A stretch of DNA of 64,000 nucleotides from DASYPP01 sp036006525 (GTDB lineage: Bacteria; Gemmatimonadota; Gemmatimonadetes; Gemmatimonadales; GWC2-71-9), in the NCBI GenBank assembly GCA_036006525.1, contig DASYPP010000062.1:1-64000 (forward strand), given 5' to 3'. A program made the translations under genes and the position numbers. A model generated the notes under the pieces. That model worked only from the letters and a program-made list of their open reading frames with translations, ran no database searches and was not told the DNA's origin. Position 1 is the first letter of the stretch. Each line of letters starts with the position of its first letter. Positions 32,751-41,534 of this stretch are shown one piece after another.

Positions 32751-33674
32751 CTAATGCGACTGTACCGGGCTTCCCGGGGTGTCGGCGCCCTCCACCGCCA
32801 TTCCCATCACGTGGTACCCGGAGTCCACGTAGACCACGGTGCCGGTGATCGCGGCGGCCAACGGGCTGCAGAGGAAGGCCGCGGCATTGCCCACGTCAAA
32901 CGAGTCGATTGGCTTGGGCAGGGGTGAGTTGGCGCTGGTGTACTTGATCATGGTGTCGATGAACCCGATGGCCGACGCGGCCCGGGATGCCCAGGGCCCG
33001 GCGGAGATGGAATTCACCCGGACCCCGTGCATGCGCCCCGCTTCAAAGGCGAGGGTGCGGGTGTCTGATTCCAGCGCCGCCTTGGCGCTCGACATGCCGC
33101 CGCCATATCCCGGGATGACCCGCTCACCCGCGATATAGGTGAGCGACAGGAATGAACCGCCCGGGCGCATCAGGGGGGACAGGTCGCGGACCAGGGCCAC
33201 GTTGCTGTACGCGCTCACGCTCAAGGCCGTGAGATAGCCGCTCCGGCTGGTTTGGATCAGCGGCTTCCGGACTTCGGGCGCGTTGGCGAGGCTATGGACC
33301 ACGATATCGATGCACTGGGGGCCGAAATCGGCCTTCAACCGCTCGACCATCCCGTGGATGCTGAAATCGCCAATATCCTTGTAGCGTTTGTTCTCCCGCA
33401 CGTCCGCCGGCGCATCCTCCAGCACGTCATACGCCGCATCGAGCGGATAGATCCGCTCGAACGCCATCTTCCGGCCGTCGGAGAGGGTAAGGGACTCGTC
33501 GATCTTGCCGCGCTCCAGCAGCTTCTGAAAAATACTCAGCGCCGGCGGCCAACTGCCCACGCAGATGCTGGCGCCGGCTTCGGCCATGGTCTTGGCGATG
33601 GCGAAACCGAACCCGCCGTCGTCGGACACGCCGGCGATGAGGGCCCGCTTACCGGTGAGATCTATCGCGAGCAT
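32751..33674 (-). CDS. fabI: Plant-type enoyl-ACP reductase
   Basis: A 307-aa NADH-dependent enoyl-ACP reductase of the long (plant/Chlamydia) type rather than the ~260-aa E. coli type. It begins MLAIDLTGKRALIAGVSDDG. It contains the plant-type insert (YDVLEDAPADVRENKRYKD), IVVHSLANAPEVRKPL, ERVIPGYGGGMSSAKAALES and VNSISAGPWASRAASAIGF. It catalyses the last step of fatty-acid elongation. The start codon follows good spacing from the ABC permease stop. A long minus ORF continuing upstream to 34922 is only a shadow of the permease gene. Confidence 0.94.
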   Translation of the reverse strand: MLAIDLTGKRALIAGVSDDGGFGFAIAKTMAEAGASICVGSWPPALSIFQKLLERGKIDESLTLSDGRKMAFERIYPLDAAYDVLEDAPADVRENKRYKDIGDFSIHGMVERLKADFGPQCIDIVVHSLANAPEVRKPLIQTSRSGYLTALSVSAYSNVALVRDLSPLMRPGGSFLSLTYIAGERVIPGYGGGMSSAKAALESDTRTLAFEAGRMHGVRVNSISAGPWASRAASAIGFIDTMIKYTSANSPLPKPIDSFDVGNAAAFLCSPLAAAITGTVVYVDSGYHVMGMAVEGADTPGSPVQSH

Positions 33675-33724
33675 GGGATCCCTTGCCTGGGTGAGGTTCC
33701 GAGGCTGGAAGATAACTGCGCCCG

Positions 33725-36292
33725 TCACTCGGTGCGCAGCACCTCCAGCGGTGTCTTGCCCAGCACCTCCAGGCTGCTGGCCAGGCCCACTGCGAGGGTC
33801 AATCCAACCACGCCGAGCGCCAGCCAGGCCAGGGCTCCCAGGGGAATCGCGAACGGCGTGTCGAACACCCATTTCATGATCACCCATCCGGCGCCGCCCG
33901 AGAGCAGCAACGCGGTGAGCACCGCCAGGCTGCCGAGCGCGAGATACTCCACCGCGAGAATCCCCCCGATCTGCCACCGCGTGGCACCCAGGGTCTTGAG
34001 CAGCACGCCCTCCCGCACCCGCTGATAGCGACTGGTCGCCACCGCGCCGACCAGGACCACCGCGCCGGTGGCCAGGCTGAAGAGCGCCATGAACCGGATG
34101 ACCAGCACGACCCGGTTGATCAATCGCTCCAGGGAGGCCTGGATCTGGGTCAGGTCGATCGCGGTGACGTTGGGAAACCGCTCGATCACCTGGCGCTGCA
34201 GTCTCCCCAGCCCGGCAGGATCGGGCACCCGGGTCAGCACGACGTACATCTGGGGCGCGTCGCTGAGCGGTCCTCCAGGAAACACCACGAAGAAGTTGGG
34301 CTCGAAGCGGGCCCAATCCACCTTGCGCAGGTTGGCGATCCGGGTCGTAACCGGCAGGCCCTGGACGTCCCATACCATCGTGTCGCCCACGGTGACGCCG
34401 AGCTCTCCCGCCACTTCCACCTCGACCGAGATCGGGACCACCGCGGTGTCGGCCCGCCCCGGCGTCCACCATCGGCCCAGCACAATCCGCTCGGAAGCGA
34501 CGGTAGTGTCGCGATAGGTGGAGCGAAATTCCCGGCGGAAGGCCCAGCGGCCCAGCGGCTGGCCGTCTTCGCCCACCAGGTTGGAATCCCGGAGGATCGC
34601 TGCCAGCGGGCGTCCCTTGACCGAGAGAATTCGCATGGGAACGATCGGCACCGCGGGTTGCAGGGCGTGGCCACCGGCCCGGATCTGGTCTTCGATGGTA
34701 TGCCGCTGGTCGGGTTGGATGTCGAAGAACACGAGGTTGGCCCGGGGCCCGCTTGCCCCCACCCGGAATTCGTGCAGCAGGTTCGCCTGGACCAGGTAGA
34801 GAGTGCTGAGCAATACCGTTCCGAATCCCAGCGAGAGCAGGACCGAGAGGGTCTGGTTCGCCGGCCGGTAGAGATTGGCCAGCCCCTGCCGCCACAGGTA
34901 GGGCAAGCGGCGGGGAAACCACCGTCTGAGCGCCCGGCTGAGCAGAAAGGCCGCGAGCGCCAGTGTGCCGAGTATGATCCCGATCCCCACCGCGAAAGCC
35001 AGTCCGGAAACCAGGTTCCCGACCTGGAGCGCGGCCAGCCCGATTACGCTGGCGGCGAGCAGCAGGTACACCGGAAATTTCCAGAAATCGATGCCGGGCC
35101 GGCGTATTTCTTCAAACGGCCGGCGCAGGACCACGAGGGGGGACACCCGGCGAACGCCGAGCAGGGGCAACAGCGCGAAGAGAATCGAGACCAGGAAGCC
35201 GGTTCCCAGCCCGGTGAGCACGGCCGGCCAGGAGACCGAGAAGGCCACATCCACCGGGAGAAAATCGGCGAGCACCCGGGGCAACGCCAGCTGCAGGATG
35301 ATCCCCGCCAGCGCGCCCAGCGTGCTTCCGATCAGGCCCATGCCGCCGGCCTGGAGCAGGTAGACCAGGAACAACTGCCCGGAACCGGCGCCAAGGCAGC
35401 GCAGGATCGCGATGGTCTCGAGCTTCCGCCGAATGAAGACGTGGACCGCGCTCGCCACGCCGAGTCCGCCCAGCAGCAGCGCGATCAGGGCGACCAGCCC
35501 GAGATAGCGGCCCAGCTGGTCCAGCGCCCGGTCCATGTTGGCCTGGTCATCAGCGACAGTGCGGACCGTGAGGAGTTCTTCGGCCAATGCCGGCCGGAGT
35601 CGATTCGCCATTGCCTGAGGATCGCCCGCGCCGATCTTGAGGTACTTCTCGTAATCGTAGCGGGATCCGGCGACCAGCAGCCCGGTGGCGGCGAGTTGCT
35701 GTCCTGCAACGTAGACGCGAGGACCAAAAGCGGTACGGACACCGACGTCGCCGGGGACGTCCACGATGGTCCCCGTGATGACGAACCTCGCCTCGCCCAG
35801 CGCCAGCGAATCGCCCGCCCGGGCGTTGAGCGCGGCGAGCAGCGAGGGATCCACGATCACGTTGCGGCCCGACTGGAGCCGCTCCCACGCCTCGCGCGGC
35901 TCGGTGCGGATCGAGCCGTAGAACGGATAGGTCCCTTCGATTCCCTCGACCTGGACCAGCCGGGTGCCCTCGGTACGGGGCACGTAGGCCATCGCGGCAA
36001 AGCTGATGACGGTGGAGACCGAGGGGCAGGGCAGGGCGGGACAACCGGCAACGCTGTCGACCATCTTCTCTGCCCGGGGAGAAAACGGTTTATGGCCCCG
36101 CACCTGGATGTCGGCACCGAGAAGAACCCGGGCCTGCGATTGCGCGGTGCTGCGCAGGTTGTCGGTGAAGGAGTTGATGGCGACCAGCGCGGCGACTCCC
36201 ACGGTCACCGAAGCGGTGAGCAGCAGCAGTCGCCGGCGCGCCGCCCGGCTTTCCCGCCACGCCATCGCCAGCACGAACTTCGTGCGATTCAC
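33725..36292 (-). CDS. ABC transporter permease, YbbP/FtsX family
   Basis: An 855-aa permease with an N-terminal helix, a MacB-like periplasmic domain (ARVLLGADIQVRGHKPFSP), two FtsX domains and about ten helices; the C-terminal end reads LGKTPLEVLRTE. It fits YbbP, partner of YbbA, linked to export of lipophilic or lysophospholipid-like compounds; the substrate here is unknown. It overlaps the ATPase gene by 4 bases (36289-36292). Confidence 0.9.
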   Translation of the reverse strand: MNRTKFVLAMAWRESRAARRRLLLLTASVTVGVAALVAINSFTDNLRSTAQSQARVLLGADIQVRGHKPFSPRAEKMVDSVAGCPALPCPSVSTVISFAAMAYVPRTEGTRLVQVEGIEGTYPFYGSIRTEPREAWERLQSGRNVIVDPSLLAALNARAGDSLALGEARFVITGTIVDVPGDVGVRTAFGPRVYVAGQQLAATGLLVAGSRYDYEKYLKIGAGDPQAMANRLRPALAEELLTVRTVADDQANMDRALDQLGRYLGLVALIALLLGGLGVASAVHVFIRRKLETIAILRCLGAGSGQLFLVYLLQAGGMGLIGSTLGALAGIILQLALPRVLADFLPVDVAFSVSWPAVLTGLGTGFLVSILFALLPLLGVRRVSPLVVLRRPFEEIRRPGIDFWKFPVYLLLAASVIGLAALQVGNLVSGLAFAVGIGIILGTLALAAFLLSRALRRWFPRRLPYLWRQGLANLYRPANQTLSVLLSLGFGTVLLSTLYLVQANLLHEFRVGASGPRANLVFFDIQPDQRHTIEDQIRAGGHALQPAVPIVPMRILSVKGRPLAAILRDSNLVGEDGQPLGRWAFRREFRSTYRDTTVASERIVLGRWWTPGRADTAVVPISVEVEVAGELGVTVGDTMVWDVQGLPVTTRIANLRKVDWARFEPNFFVVFPGGPLSDAPQMYVVLTRVPDPAGLGRLQRQVIERFPNVTAIDLTQIQASLERLINRVVLVIRFMALFSLATGAVVLVGAVATSRYQRVREGVLLKTLGATRWQIGGILAVEYLALGSLAVLTALLLSGGAGWVIMKWVFDTPFAIPLGALAWLALGVVGLTLAVGLASSLEVLGKTPLEVLRTE

Positions 36293-36957
36293 GCGGTGCT
36301 GTCGGAAACGACCCGGCCATCCATCAGCCGGATCATCCGCCTTGCCCGGCCGGCGAGATCGGAATCGTGGGTGACCAGGACCAGCGTGGTGCCCAGCTCG
36401 CGGTTCAACTGATCCATCAGCTCGATCACGCTCTGCCCGGTCGCCGCGTCGAGGTTGCCGGTGGGCTCATCGGCAAAGAGAATCCGGGGACGGTTGCTGA
36501 ATGCCCGGGCCAGTGCCACCCGCTGCTGTTCACCCCCCGAGAGCTGTGCCGGATAGTGATGGGCCCGGGCCGCCAGTCCCACCCGGTCCAGCAGTTCGTC
36601 CGCCCGGGCCCGCGCTTCCTCGCCGCGGAGTTCCAGCGGCACCTGGACGTTCTCCCGCGCGGTGAGGGTCGGAATCAGGTGAAACGACTGGAAGACAAAC
36701 CCGACCTTTTCTCCCCGCAGCCGGGCCCGCCCGTCCTCCGACAGGGTGGAGAGATCCTGGCCGTCCAGTATCACCCGACCGCTTCGGGGGCGGTCGAGGC
36801 CGGCCAGGAGCCCGAGCAACGTGCTCTTCCCGCTTCCCGACGGACCCACGATGGCCAGGAACTCACCGGCCGGGATGCTGAAAGTGACTTCGCGCAGGAC
36901 GGTCAGCTCGCGTCCCCCGGAGAGGTACACCTGGGTCAGTGATTCGGAGGTCAACAT
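36289..36957 (-). CDS. ABC transporter ATPase, YbbA/LolD family
   Basis: A 222-aa ATP-binding subunit. Walker A is GPSGSGKSTLLG, signature is LSGGEQQRVALARA, Walker B is ILFADEPTGNLD, with H-loop LVTHDSD. The size and AARAFSN-type context match the YbbA/MacB/LolD group. It energises the adjacent permease. No promoter is resolved in the 50 bases to the divergent esterase. Confidence 0.93.
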   Translation of the reverse strand: MLTSESLTQVYLSGGRELTVLREVTFSIPAGEFLAIVGPSGSGKSTLLGLLAGLDRPRSGRVILDGQDLSTLSEDGRARLRGEKVGFVFQSFHLIPTLTARENVQVPLELRGEEARARADELLDRVGLAARAHHYPAQLSGGEQQRVALARAFSNRPRILFADEPTGNLDAATGQSVIELMDQLNRELGTTLVLVTHDSDLAGRARRMIRLMDGRVVSDSTA

Positions 36958-37007
36958 GGCTCAATGATAACGGGAGTTTTTACTCCGGCACCCTTAGGTT
37001 CCAGGTC

Positions 37008-37697
37008 ATGAATCGACGCTGGCTCGAGACCATAACGCTCTGCGCCGCGGCATTGTTGCTCGCTCCGGCGTGTAAGAAAGAGCAGCCGTCCGCGGGTCCT
37101 CCAGCCGCGGCCCCCGCGGCCCGGCTGCCGGCCACTCAAAGGCCGGCCATCATTTTTCTGGGGACCAGTATTACCGCCGGACTCGGCGTGGACCTTTCGC
37201 AAGCCTACCCGGCGCTCATCGAGAAGCGGCTGGATTCCCTGCACCTCGACTACCAGGTGATCAACGCGGGGGTTTCAGGTGAGACTTCGGCGGGAGCCCG
37301 GCAGCGGATCGGCTGGTTATTGCGCCAGAAACCTGCCATCCTGGTGATCGAAACCGGCGCGAACGACGGCTTGAGAGGCCAGGACCCGGCATCGACCAAG
37401 GCCAACATCCAGGCGATCATTGACAGCGTGCGCGCCCGGTCGCCGGGAACCAGGATGGTGATTGCCGGCATGCAGACCCTGCCCAACATGGGAAGACGGT
37501 ATCTGGAGGAGTTCGTGCGGATTTATCCGGAGCTGGCCGAGACTAATGGTCTTCCGCTGATCCCGTTCATTCTTGAAGGAGTCGGGGGCGTGGACTCGCT
37601 CAACCAGGCCGACGGAATCCACCCCACGCCGGCGGGGCACCGGATCGTGGCGGACAATGTCTGGCGGGTGCTGGAGCCGTTGGTTACTCGCCGATAG
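37008..37697 (+). CDS. SGNH/GDSL lipoprotein esterase (TesA-like)
   Basis: A 229-aa lipoprotein (lipobox LLLAPAC) with the SGNH blocks: IIFLGTSITAGLG (block I, where Asp of GDS is Thr), NAGVSGET (block II), ETGANDGLRG (block III) and DGIHPTPAGH (block V with the Asp-His pair). This is the arylesterase/TesA group, hydrolysing small esters or lysophospholipids in the envelope. The 14-base overlap with the convergent permease-like gene is real. A GTG/ATG start earlier at 36939 would add residues without signal character. Confidence 0.9.
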   Translation: MNRRWLETITLCAAALLLAPACKKEQPSAGPPAAAPAARLPATQRPAIIFLGTSITAGLGVDLSQAYPALIEKRLDSLHLDYQVINAGVSGETSAGARQRIGWLLRQKPAILVIETGANDGLRGQDPASTKANIQAIIDSVRARSPGTRMVIAGMQTLPNMGRRYLEEFVRIYPELAETNGLPLIPFILEGVGGVDSLNQADGIHPTPAGHRIVADNVWRVLEPLVTRR

Positions 37698-38118
37698 CCA
37701 GGCCAGGAACGTCGGTGTCTCCCCCGCCGCTACGGAGGTGCTCGCGGGCTTCTTTAGCCAGCCCCAGGTACAGCTTGTGAAATCGATGCAGTTCCTTTTC
37801 CGACAGTTCCTCCAGATCACAGAGCGCCGTGTGCGCGCCTTCATGGGACCGAAGCAGTTCGTCCAGCTTCAATTGTATCGCCTGGGTGTCCCGGTTCTGG
37901 GTATTCTGGATGAGGAATACCATGAGGAAAGTGATGACCGTAGTCCCGGTGTTGATCACCAGTTGCCAGGTATCGCTGAAATGAAACACCGGCCCGGTGA
38001 CAGCCCATGCCACGATGATGGACACGGCAAGAAGAAAGGCGGCCGGATGTCCCGTCGACCGTGCCGCCAGTTTCGAGAAACGCGTGAAGAAGTCTCTACG
38101 ACCCAGTTGCATCTTCAT
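37684..38118 (-). CDS. Low-affinity iron permease-like protein
   Basis: A 144-aa protein of the Iron_permease (PF04120-type) family: FFTRFSKLAARSTGHPAAF, two helices (FLLAVSIIVAWAVTGPVF and LVINTGTTVITFLMVFLIQN), then NTQNRDTQAIQLKLDEL. In fungi the related Fet4 carries ferrous iron, but bacterial members have only two helices and unproven transport. It overlaps the end of the SGNH gene. Confidence 0.85.
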   Translation of the reverse strand: MKMQLGRRDFFTRFSKLAARSTGHPAAFLLAVSIIVAWAVTGPVFHFSDTWQLVINTGTTVITFLMVFLIQNTQNRDTQAIQLKLDELLRSHEGAHTALCDLEELSEKELHRFHKLYLGLAKEAREHLRSGGGDTDVPGLAIGE

Positions 38119-38133
38119 GAGTGACTCCTATCG

Positions 38134-38562
38134 TTATTCCAGTTTCGCATCCATTGTTACCTCGACGTTCCCCTTGAGCGCGCCCGACACCGGGCAACCG
38201 TTCCTGGCGCCCTCGGCCGCCTGCTGAAAGCCGGCCTGGTCGAGCCCTGGAACCGTGCCGCGAACCTCGAGCTGCATCCTCGTGATCTTGAATCCATCTC
38301 CCACTTTCTCGATGGTGCATTGCGCCGTGGTCCTGATGCTGGTGGCCGGCTTGCCGGCCTTTTCCAGCCCGGCTGACAGCGCCATGCTGAAACAGGCGGC
38401 GTGTGCCGCCGCCAACAACTCCTCGGGGTTGGTACCGCCGGTTCCCTCGAAGCGGGTGGCAAAGGAGTAGCTCCCGCCGAACGCACCGGAGCCCGCCGTG
38501 AAGCTGCCTTTGCCGTTCTTCAATCCACCGTTCCACTCGGCGGAAGCTTTGCTCGTCGGCAT
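38134..38562 (-). CDS. OsmC-family peroxidase
   Basis: A 142-aa OsmC/Ohr-fold protein read from the ATG at 38562 (MPTSKASAEWNGGLKNGKG). The two redox cysteines are in AAHAACFSMALS and ARNGCPVSGAL, and the family NPEELLAAAHA is present. OsmC reduces organic hydroperoxides using lipoyl or dihydrolipoamide donors. The in-frame extension to 38820 overlaps the next gene and is not supported. Confidence 0.92.
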   Translation of the reverse strand: MPTSKASAEWNGGLKNGKGSFTAGSGAFGGSYSFATRFEGTGGTNPEELLAAAHAACFSMALSAGLEKAGKPATSIRTTAQCTIEKVGDGFKITRMQLEVRGTVPGLDQAGFQQAAEGARNGCPVSGALKGNVEVTMDAKLE

Positions 38563-38606
38563 GATGAACACCTGTATGTGAATGGTTATACAGCCTTCAG
38601 CTTCTC

Positions 38607-38628
38607 TGCACCCTGCACCCTGCACCTT
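38607..38628. repeat. Single-arm heptamer array U
   Basis: Three copies of TGCACCC/TGCACCT in tandem end 2 bases before the stop codon of the barrel-protein gene at 38630. No clear complementary arm is seen. Confidence 0.65.
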
Positions 38629-38629
38629 G

Positions 38630-39109
38630 TCAGAGTCGCCAGGCGGCGCCGAGCGACACGCGAAAAAATGATATCCCCTCGACTCTGGTCCAGCGGCCCT
38701 CGACGTAGATCTGGGTGCCGGGCCGGGGGATGGGCTTGAAGCCGATGAACAGGTTGAAGCCGGTGCGGGTCTCCTTGCCGCCGCCAAAGTCCCGGTGGAA
38801 CCAGGCGGCACCGGCGCCAAGATAGGCCAGGTCGCGGGCGCCGTGGAGGGCGATGTCTCCGTTCAATTGATAGTTGTGGTCTCCGCCCAGGGCGACGTCA
38901 CCGCTGGGGCGAAGGTCAATCGCGCCGAATATCGGCATCCGGAAATACCCTCCAGCGATCCACTCGTCGTCTTTGAACTGGCGGCCGACCTGGATACCCA
39001 CCTCGGGGCTCACCACCGGCCTGCTGTTCCGGCCGCCCTGGGCGTGGGCGATGGAAACGAGGAGAGCGGGGAGCAGTGAAGGAAGCAACCACCTGGCGCA
39101 TCGCGTCAT
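38630..39109 (-). CDS. Small secreted outer-membrane beta-barrel-like protein
   Basis: A 159-aa protein read from the ATG at 39109, with signal peptide MTRCARWLLPSLLPALLVSI and AHA cleavage. It is followed by alternating aromatic strands (IAGGYFRMPIFGAIDLRPSG, KETRTGFNLFIGFKPIP, VSLGAAWRL with the C-terminal aromatic-Leu end). The final residue pattern suggests a small beta-barrel. No family identified. It lies 4 bases downstream of the hybrid kinase stop. Confidence 0.7.
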   Translation of the reverse strand: MTRCARWLLPSLLPALLVSIAHAQGGRNSRPVVSPEVGIQVGRQFKDDEWIAGGYFRMPIFGAIDLRPSGDVALGGDHNYQLNGDIALHGARDLAYLGAGAAWFHRDFGGGKETRTGFNLFIGFKPIPRPGTQIYVEGRWTRVEGISFFRVSLGAAWRL

Positions 39110-39113
39110 GGAG

Positions 39114-41387
39114 TCAGTGCCCGCTTGCATTGTTGGGGCCGAGGACCTCGCGGACTCGCTGGGCGAGATCCTGCGGCGTGAATGGCTTCTGGAGAAACTG
39201 GACGCCGGTCTCCAGCACGCCATGGCGTCCGATGGCTTCGTCGGCGTAGCCCGACATGTAGAGCACCCGCAGGCCGGGTTGTTCCCGGGACAGTCGCTCG
39301 GCCATCTCGGGGCCACTCATCCCCGGCATGACCACGTCGGTCAGCACCAGGTCCAGCGGGCCGGTATGCTCGGAGACCAACCGCAGGGCCTCCTGCCCGT
39401 TCGCCGCTTCCAGCACGACGTATCCCTTGCTGAGGAGGACCCGTCGCGCGAGCCGGCGGACCGAGACCTCGTCCTCCACCAGAAGAATAGTCTCGGACCC
39501 CCGTGCCGCGGTGCCCAGGCCGGGACCGGTGGTCGTCGAGTCCAGCGGTGCGTCCACTCGAGGCAGGTAGATGCGGATCGCGGTCCCGTTGCCCGGCGCC
39601 GATTCTACCGTAATGTACCCGCCGCTCTGCTTGACGATCCCGTAGACCGTGGCGAGTCCCAGGCCGGTACCCTTGCCGATGTCCTTGGTGGTGAAGAACG
39701 GTTCGAAGAGGTGACCCCGGGTATGCTCGCTCATGCCATTGCCGGTGTCCGTCATGACCAGCGCCACGCACGCCGGCGGCGGATCCTTCCATTCCGCCGG
39801 GGCGTCGGCGTTCTCGGTGGAGATGATCAGCGTGCCGCCCTCCGGCATGGCGTCACGGGAGTTGATGGCGAGGTTGAGCAGGATCTGCTCCAGCTGGGTC
39901 GGATCGGCCCGGACTCTCCCCAGCCGGGGATGCGAGCGGGTGATGAGTTCGATGTCCTCGCCGATCAGCCGCGCCAGCATTCGCCGGGTCCCCTCGATGA
40001 CGGTGTTCAGGTCGAGGGTCTTGGGATTCAGCACCTGGCGGCGGCTGAAGGCGAGCAGCTGGTGGGTGAGAGACGCCGCGCGGGTAGCCGCCTTGCGAAT
40101 CTCCTCGAGGTCTTCCCTGGCCGACCCCACGTCCTCCAGGTCCAGGGCCAGCAGCTCGGCGGATCCCAGGATGGCGGTGAGCAGGTTATTGAAATCGTGG
40201 GCGATACCGCCCGCCAGCCGGCCGACCGCTTCCATCTTCGCGCCCTGGCGGAGCCGCGCTTCCATCTCGTTCCGGTCGGTGACATCGCGAGCCACCAGCA
40301 GGTGGCGACCCGGGAGGACGTGCGCCCTCGCGCTCAGCTCGACCTCGCGCCGGGTATGTTCATCCAGCCTCAGGGTAAAGTTTCCCTTGAACTCTCCCGC
40401 CTCGATGAACTCCGTCCATCTCTCGACCACGGGAAACTCCGGAGGGCAGAACCGGTCGATCACCTGCTGGATCAGTTGTTCCCGTGGCAGCCGGAACAGC
40501 TGGGCCGCGGCGGGATTGGCGTCGAGGAACCGGCGGTCGTCGCCGATCAGCACCATGGCGTCCAGTGCGGCGTCGAACAGCGCGCGGAACTGGCGTTCCC
40601 GCTCCAGGAGGTCCCGCTCGTTCTCCTTGCGTTCCGAGATGTCGCGGATCGTCGCCACCACGGCACGCACCGCGGACTCGCCGAGCCGATTGACGGTGAC
40701 GACCTCAAGGTGCTTCCAGCCTCCGTCCGCGCTCTTGTGGCGATACTGGCTCAGGATGGCCGCTCCCGGCCGATTCAGGCATTCGGAAAACAGTCGCATC
40801 GCCCCCGGCCTGTCCTCGGGATGGATGAAGTCGAAGAGGCTGTGCCCGATCAGCTGCTCCACCTGGTAGCCCAGGATCGCGGTGGTGGACCGGCTGGCGT
40901 AGAGGATTGTCCCGTCCTGGCCCAGGCGCTTGATGCCGTCGGACAGGTTTTCGACCAGGGCGCGAAAGCGTTCTTCACTCTTCTGGAGTTCCTCGAAATG
41001 GAGGGCGCGGTCAATCGCGCCGCGGAGCGAGTGCTCGAGGGCGTATTCATCCAGGCGGGTCTTGTCGAGGTAGTCCGAGGAGCCGGCCAGCAGGGCGTCC
41101 AGCGTCAGGCCGTCCGCGTTCGCGCCGGTGAGGAGAATCATGGGGGCCACGCATCCGGCAGCCACTGCCGCCCGCACCAGGTCGAGGCCGGCGCGTTCCC
41201 CGATCCGATAATCGATGAGGTAGGCGTCGAACTTCTGGCCCTTCAGCGCATTCAGTCCTTCATCGAAACGGGGCGTCCATTCCAGTTGAAACCGGTCGAA
41301 GCGGGCCGACTGGAGCAGACGCCGGGTCTGGACGAAGTCATCCTCGTTGTCGTCAATCAACAATACCCGAATGAACCGTTCGGTCAT
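39114..41387 (-). CDS. Hybrid PAS histidine kinase with receiver domains at both ends
   Basis: A 757-aa protein from the ATG at 41387. The order is: N-terminal receiver (VLLIDDNEDDF; phospho-Asp in YLIDYRIG), two PAS domains (ENLSDGIKRL; FRALFDAALDAMVLIGDDRR), HisKA with the histidine in LAGGIAHDFNNLL, HATPase (NLAINSRDAMPEGG, VMTDTGNGM, GKGTGLGLATVYGI) and a C-terminal receiver (LLVEDEVSVRR, LVLTDVVMPGMSG). No membrane helix, so it is a cytoplasmic sensor. The double receiver suggests phosphorelay or feedback. No response regulator gene adjoins it. Confidence 0.93.
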   Translation of the reverse strand: MTERFIRVLLIDDNEDDFVQTRRLLQSARFDRFQLEWTPRFDEGLNALKGQKFDAYLIDYRIGERAGLDLVRAAVAAGCVAPMILLTGANADGLTLDALLAGSSDYLDKTRLDEYALEHSLRGAIDRALHFEELQKSEERFRALVENLSDGIKRLGQDGTILYASRSTTAILGYQVEQLIGHSLFDFIHPEDRPGAMRLFSECLNRPGAAILSQYRHKSADGGWKHLEVVTVNRLGESAVRAVVATIRDISERKENERDLLERERQFRALFDAALDAMVLIGDDRRFLDANPAAAQLFRLPREQLIQQVIDRFCPPEFPVVERWTEFIEAGEFKGNFTLRLDEHTRREVELSARAHVLPGRHLLVARDVTDRNEMEARLRQGAKMEAVGRLAGGIAHDFNNLLTAILGSAELLALDLEDVGSAREDLEEIRKAATRAASLTHQLLAFSRRQVLNPKTLDLNTVIEGTRRMLARLIGEDIELITRSHPRLGRVRADPTQLEQILLNLAINSRDAMPEGGTLIISTENADAPAEWKDPPPACVALVMTDTGNGMSEHTRGHLFEPFFTTKDIGKGTGLGLATVYGIVKQSGGYITVESAPGNGTAIRIYLPRVDAPLDSTTTGPGLGTAARGSETILLVEDEVSVRRLARRVLLSKGYVVLEAANGQEALRLVSEHTGPLDLVLTDVVMPGMSGPEMAERLSREQPGLRVLYMSGYADEAIGRHGVLETGVQFLQKPFTPQDLAQRVREVLGPNNASGH

Positions 41388-41440
41388 GTACTGGACTATG
41401 GCGGGATAAGAGGCTCCGCGCCAGAGCAGCACAGAAACAG

Positions 41441-41534
41441 GACAGAGGACTAAGGACTAAGGACTAAGGACTAAGGACTAAAGGGCCGAGGCGGGTTAGT
41501 CCTTAGTCCATAGTCCTTAGTCCTTTGTTCTTAG
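41441..41534. repeat. Fold-back element O (heptamer arms)
   Basis: The left arm 41447-41482 is five copies of GGACTAA. The right arm 41494-41533 is its complement (TTAGTCC units). The loop is 12 bases. It separates the hybrid kinase from the next minus-strand gene, whose stop codon at 41531 lies in the right arm. Confidence 0.93.

Noticed and set aside
33675..34922. N-terminal extension of FabI.
   Set aside because: This part is an alternate-frame shadow of the ABC permease; FabI starts normally at 33674.
34658..36412. 584-codon plus-strand reading frame.
   Set aside because: It is antisense to the ABC permease; Gln/Arg/Glu-rich shadow composition.
38874..41453. 859-codon plus-strand reading frame.
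   Set aside because: It is antisense to the hybrid kinase, which has all catalytic motifs; GC-rich codons leave the opposite strand open.
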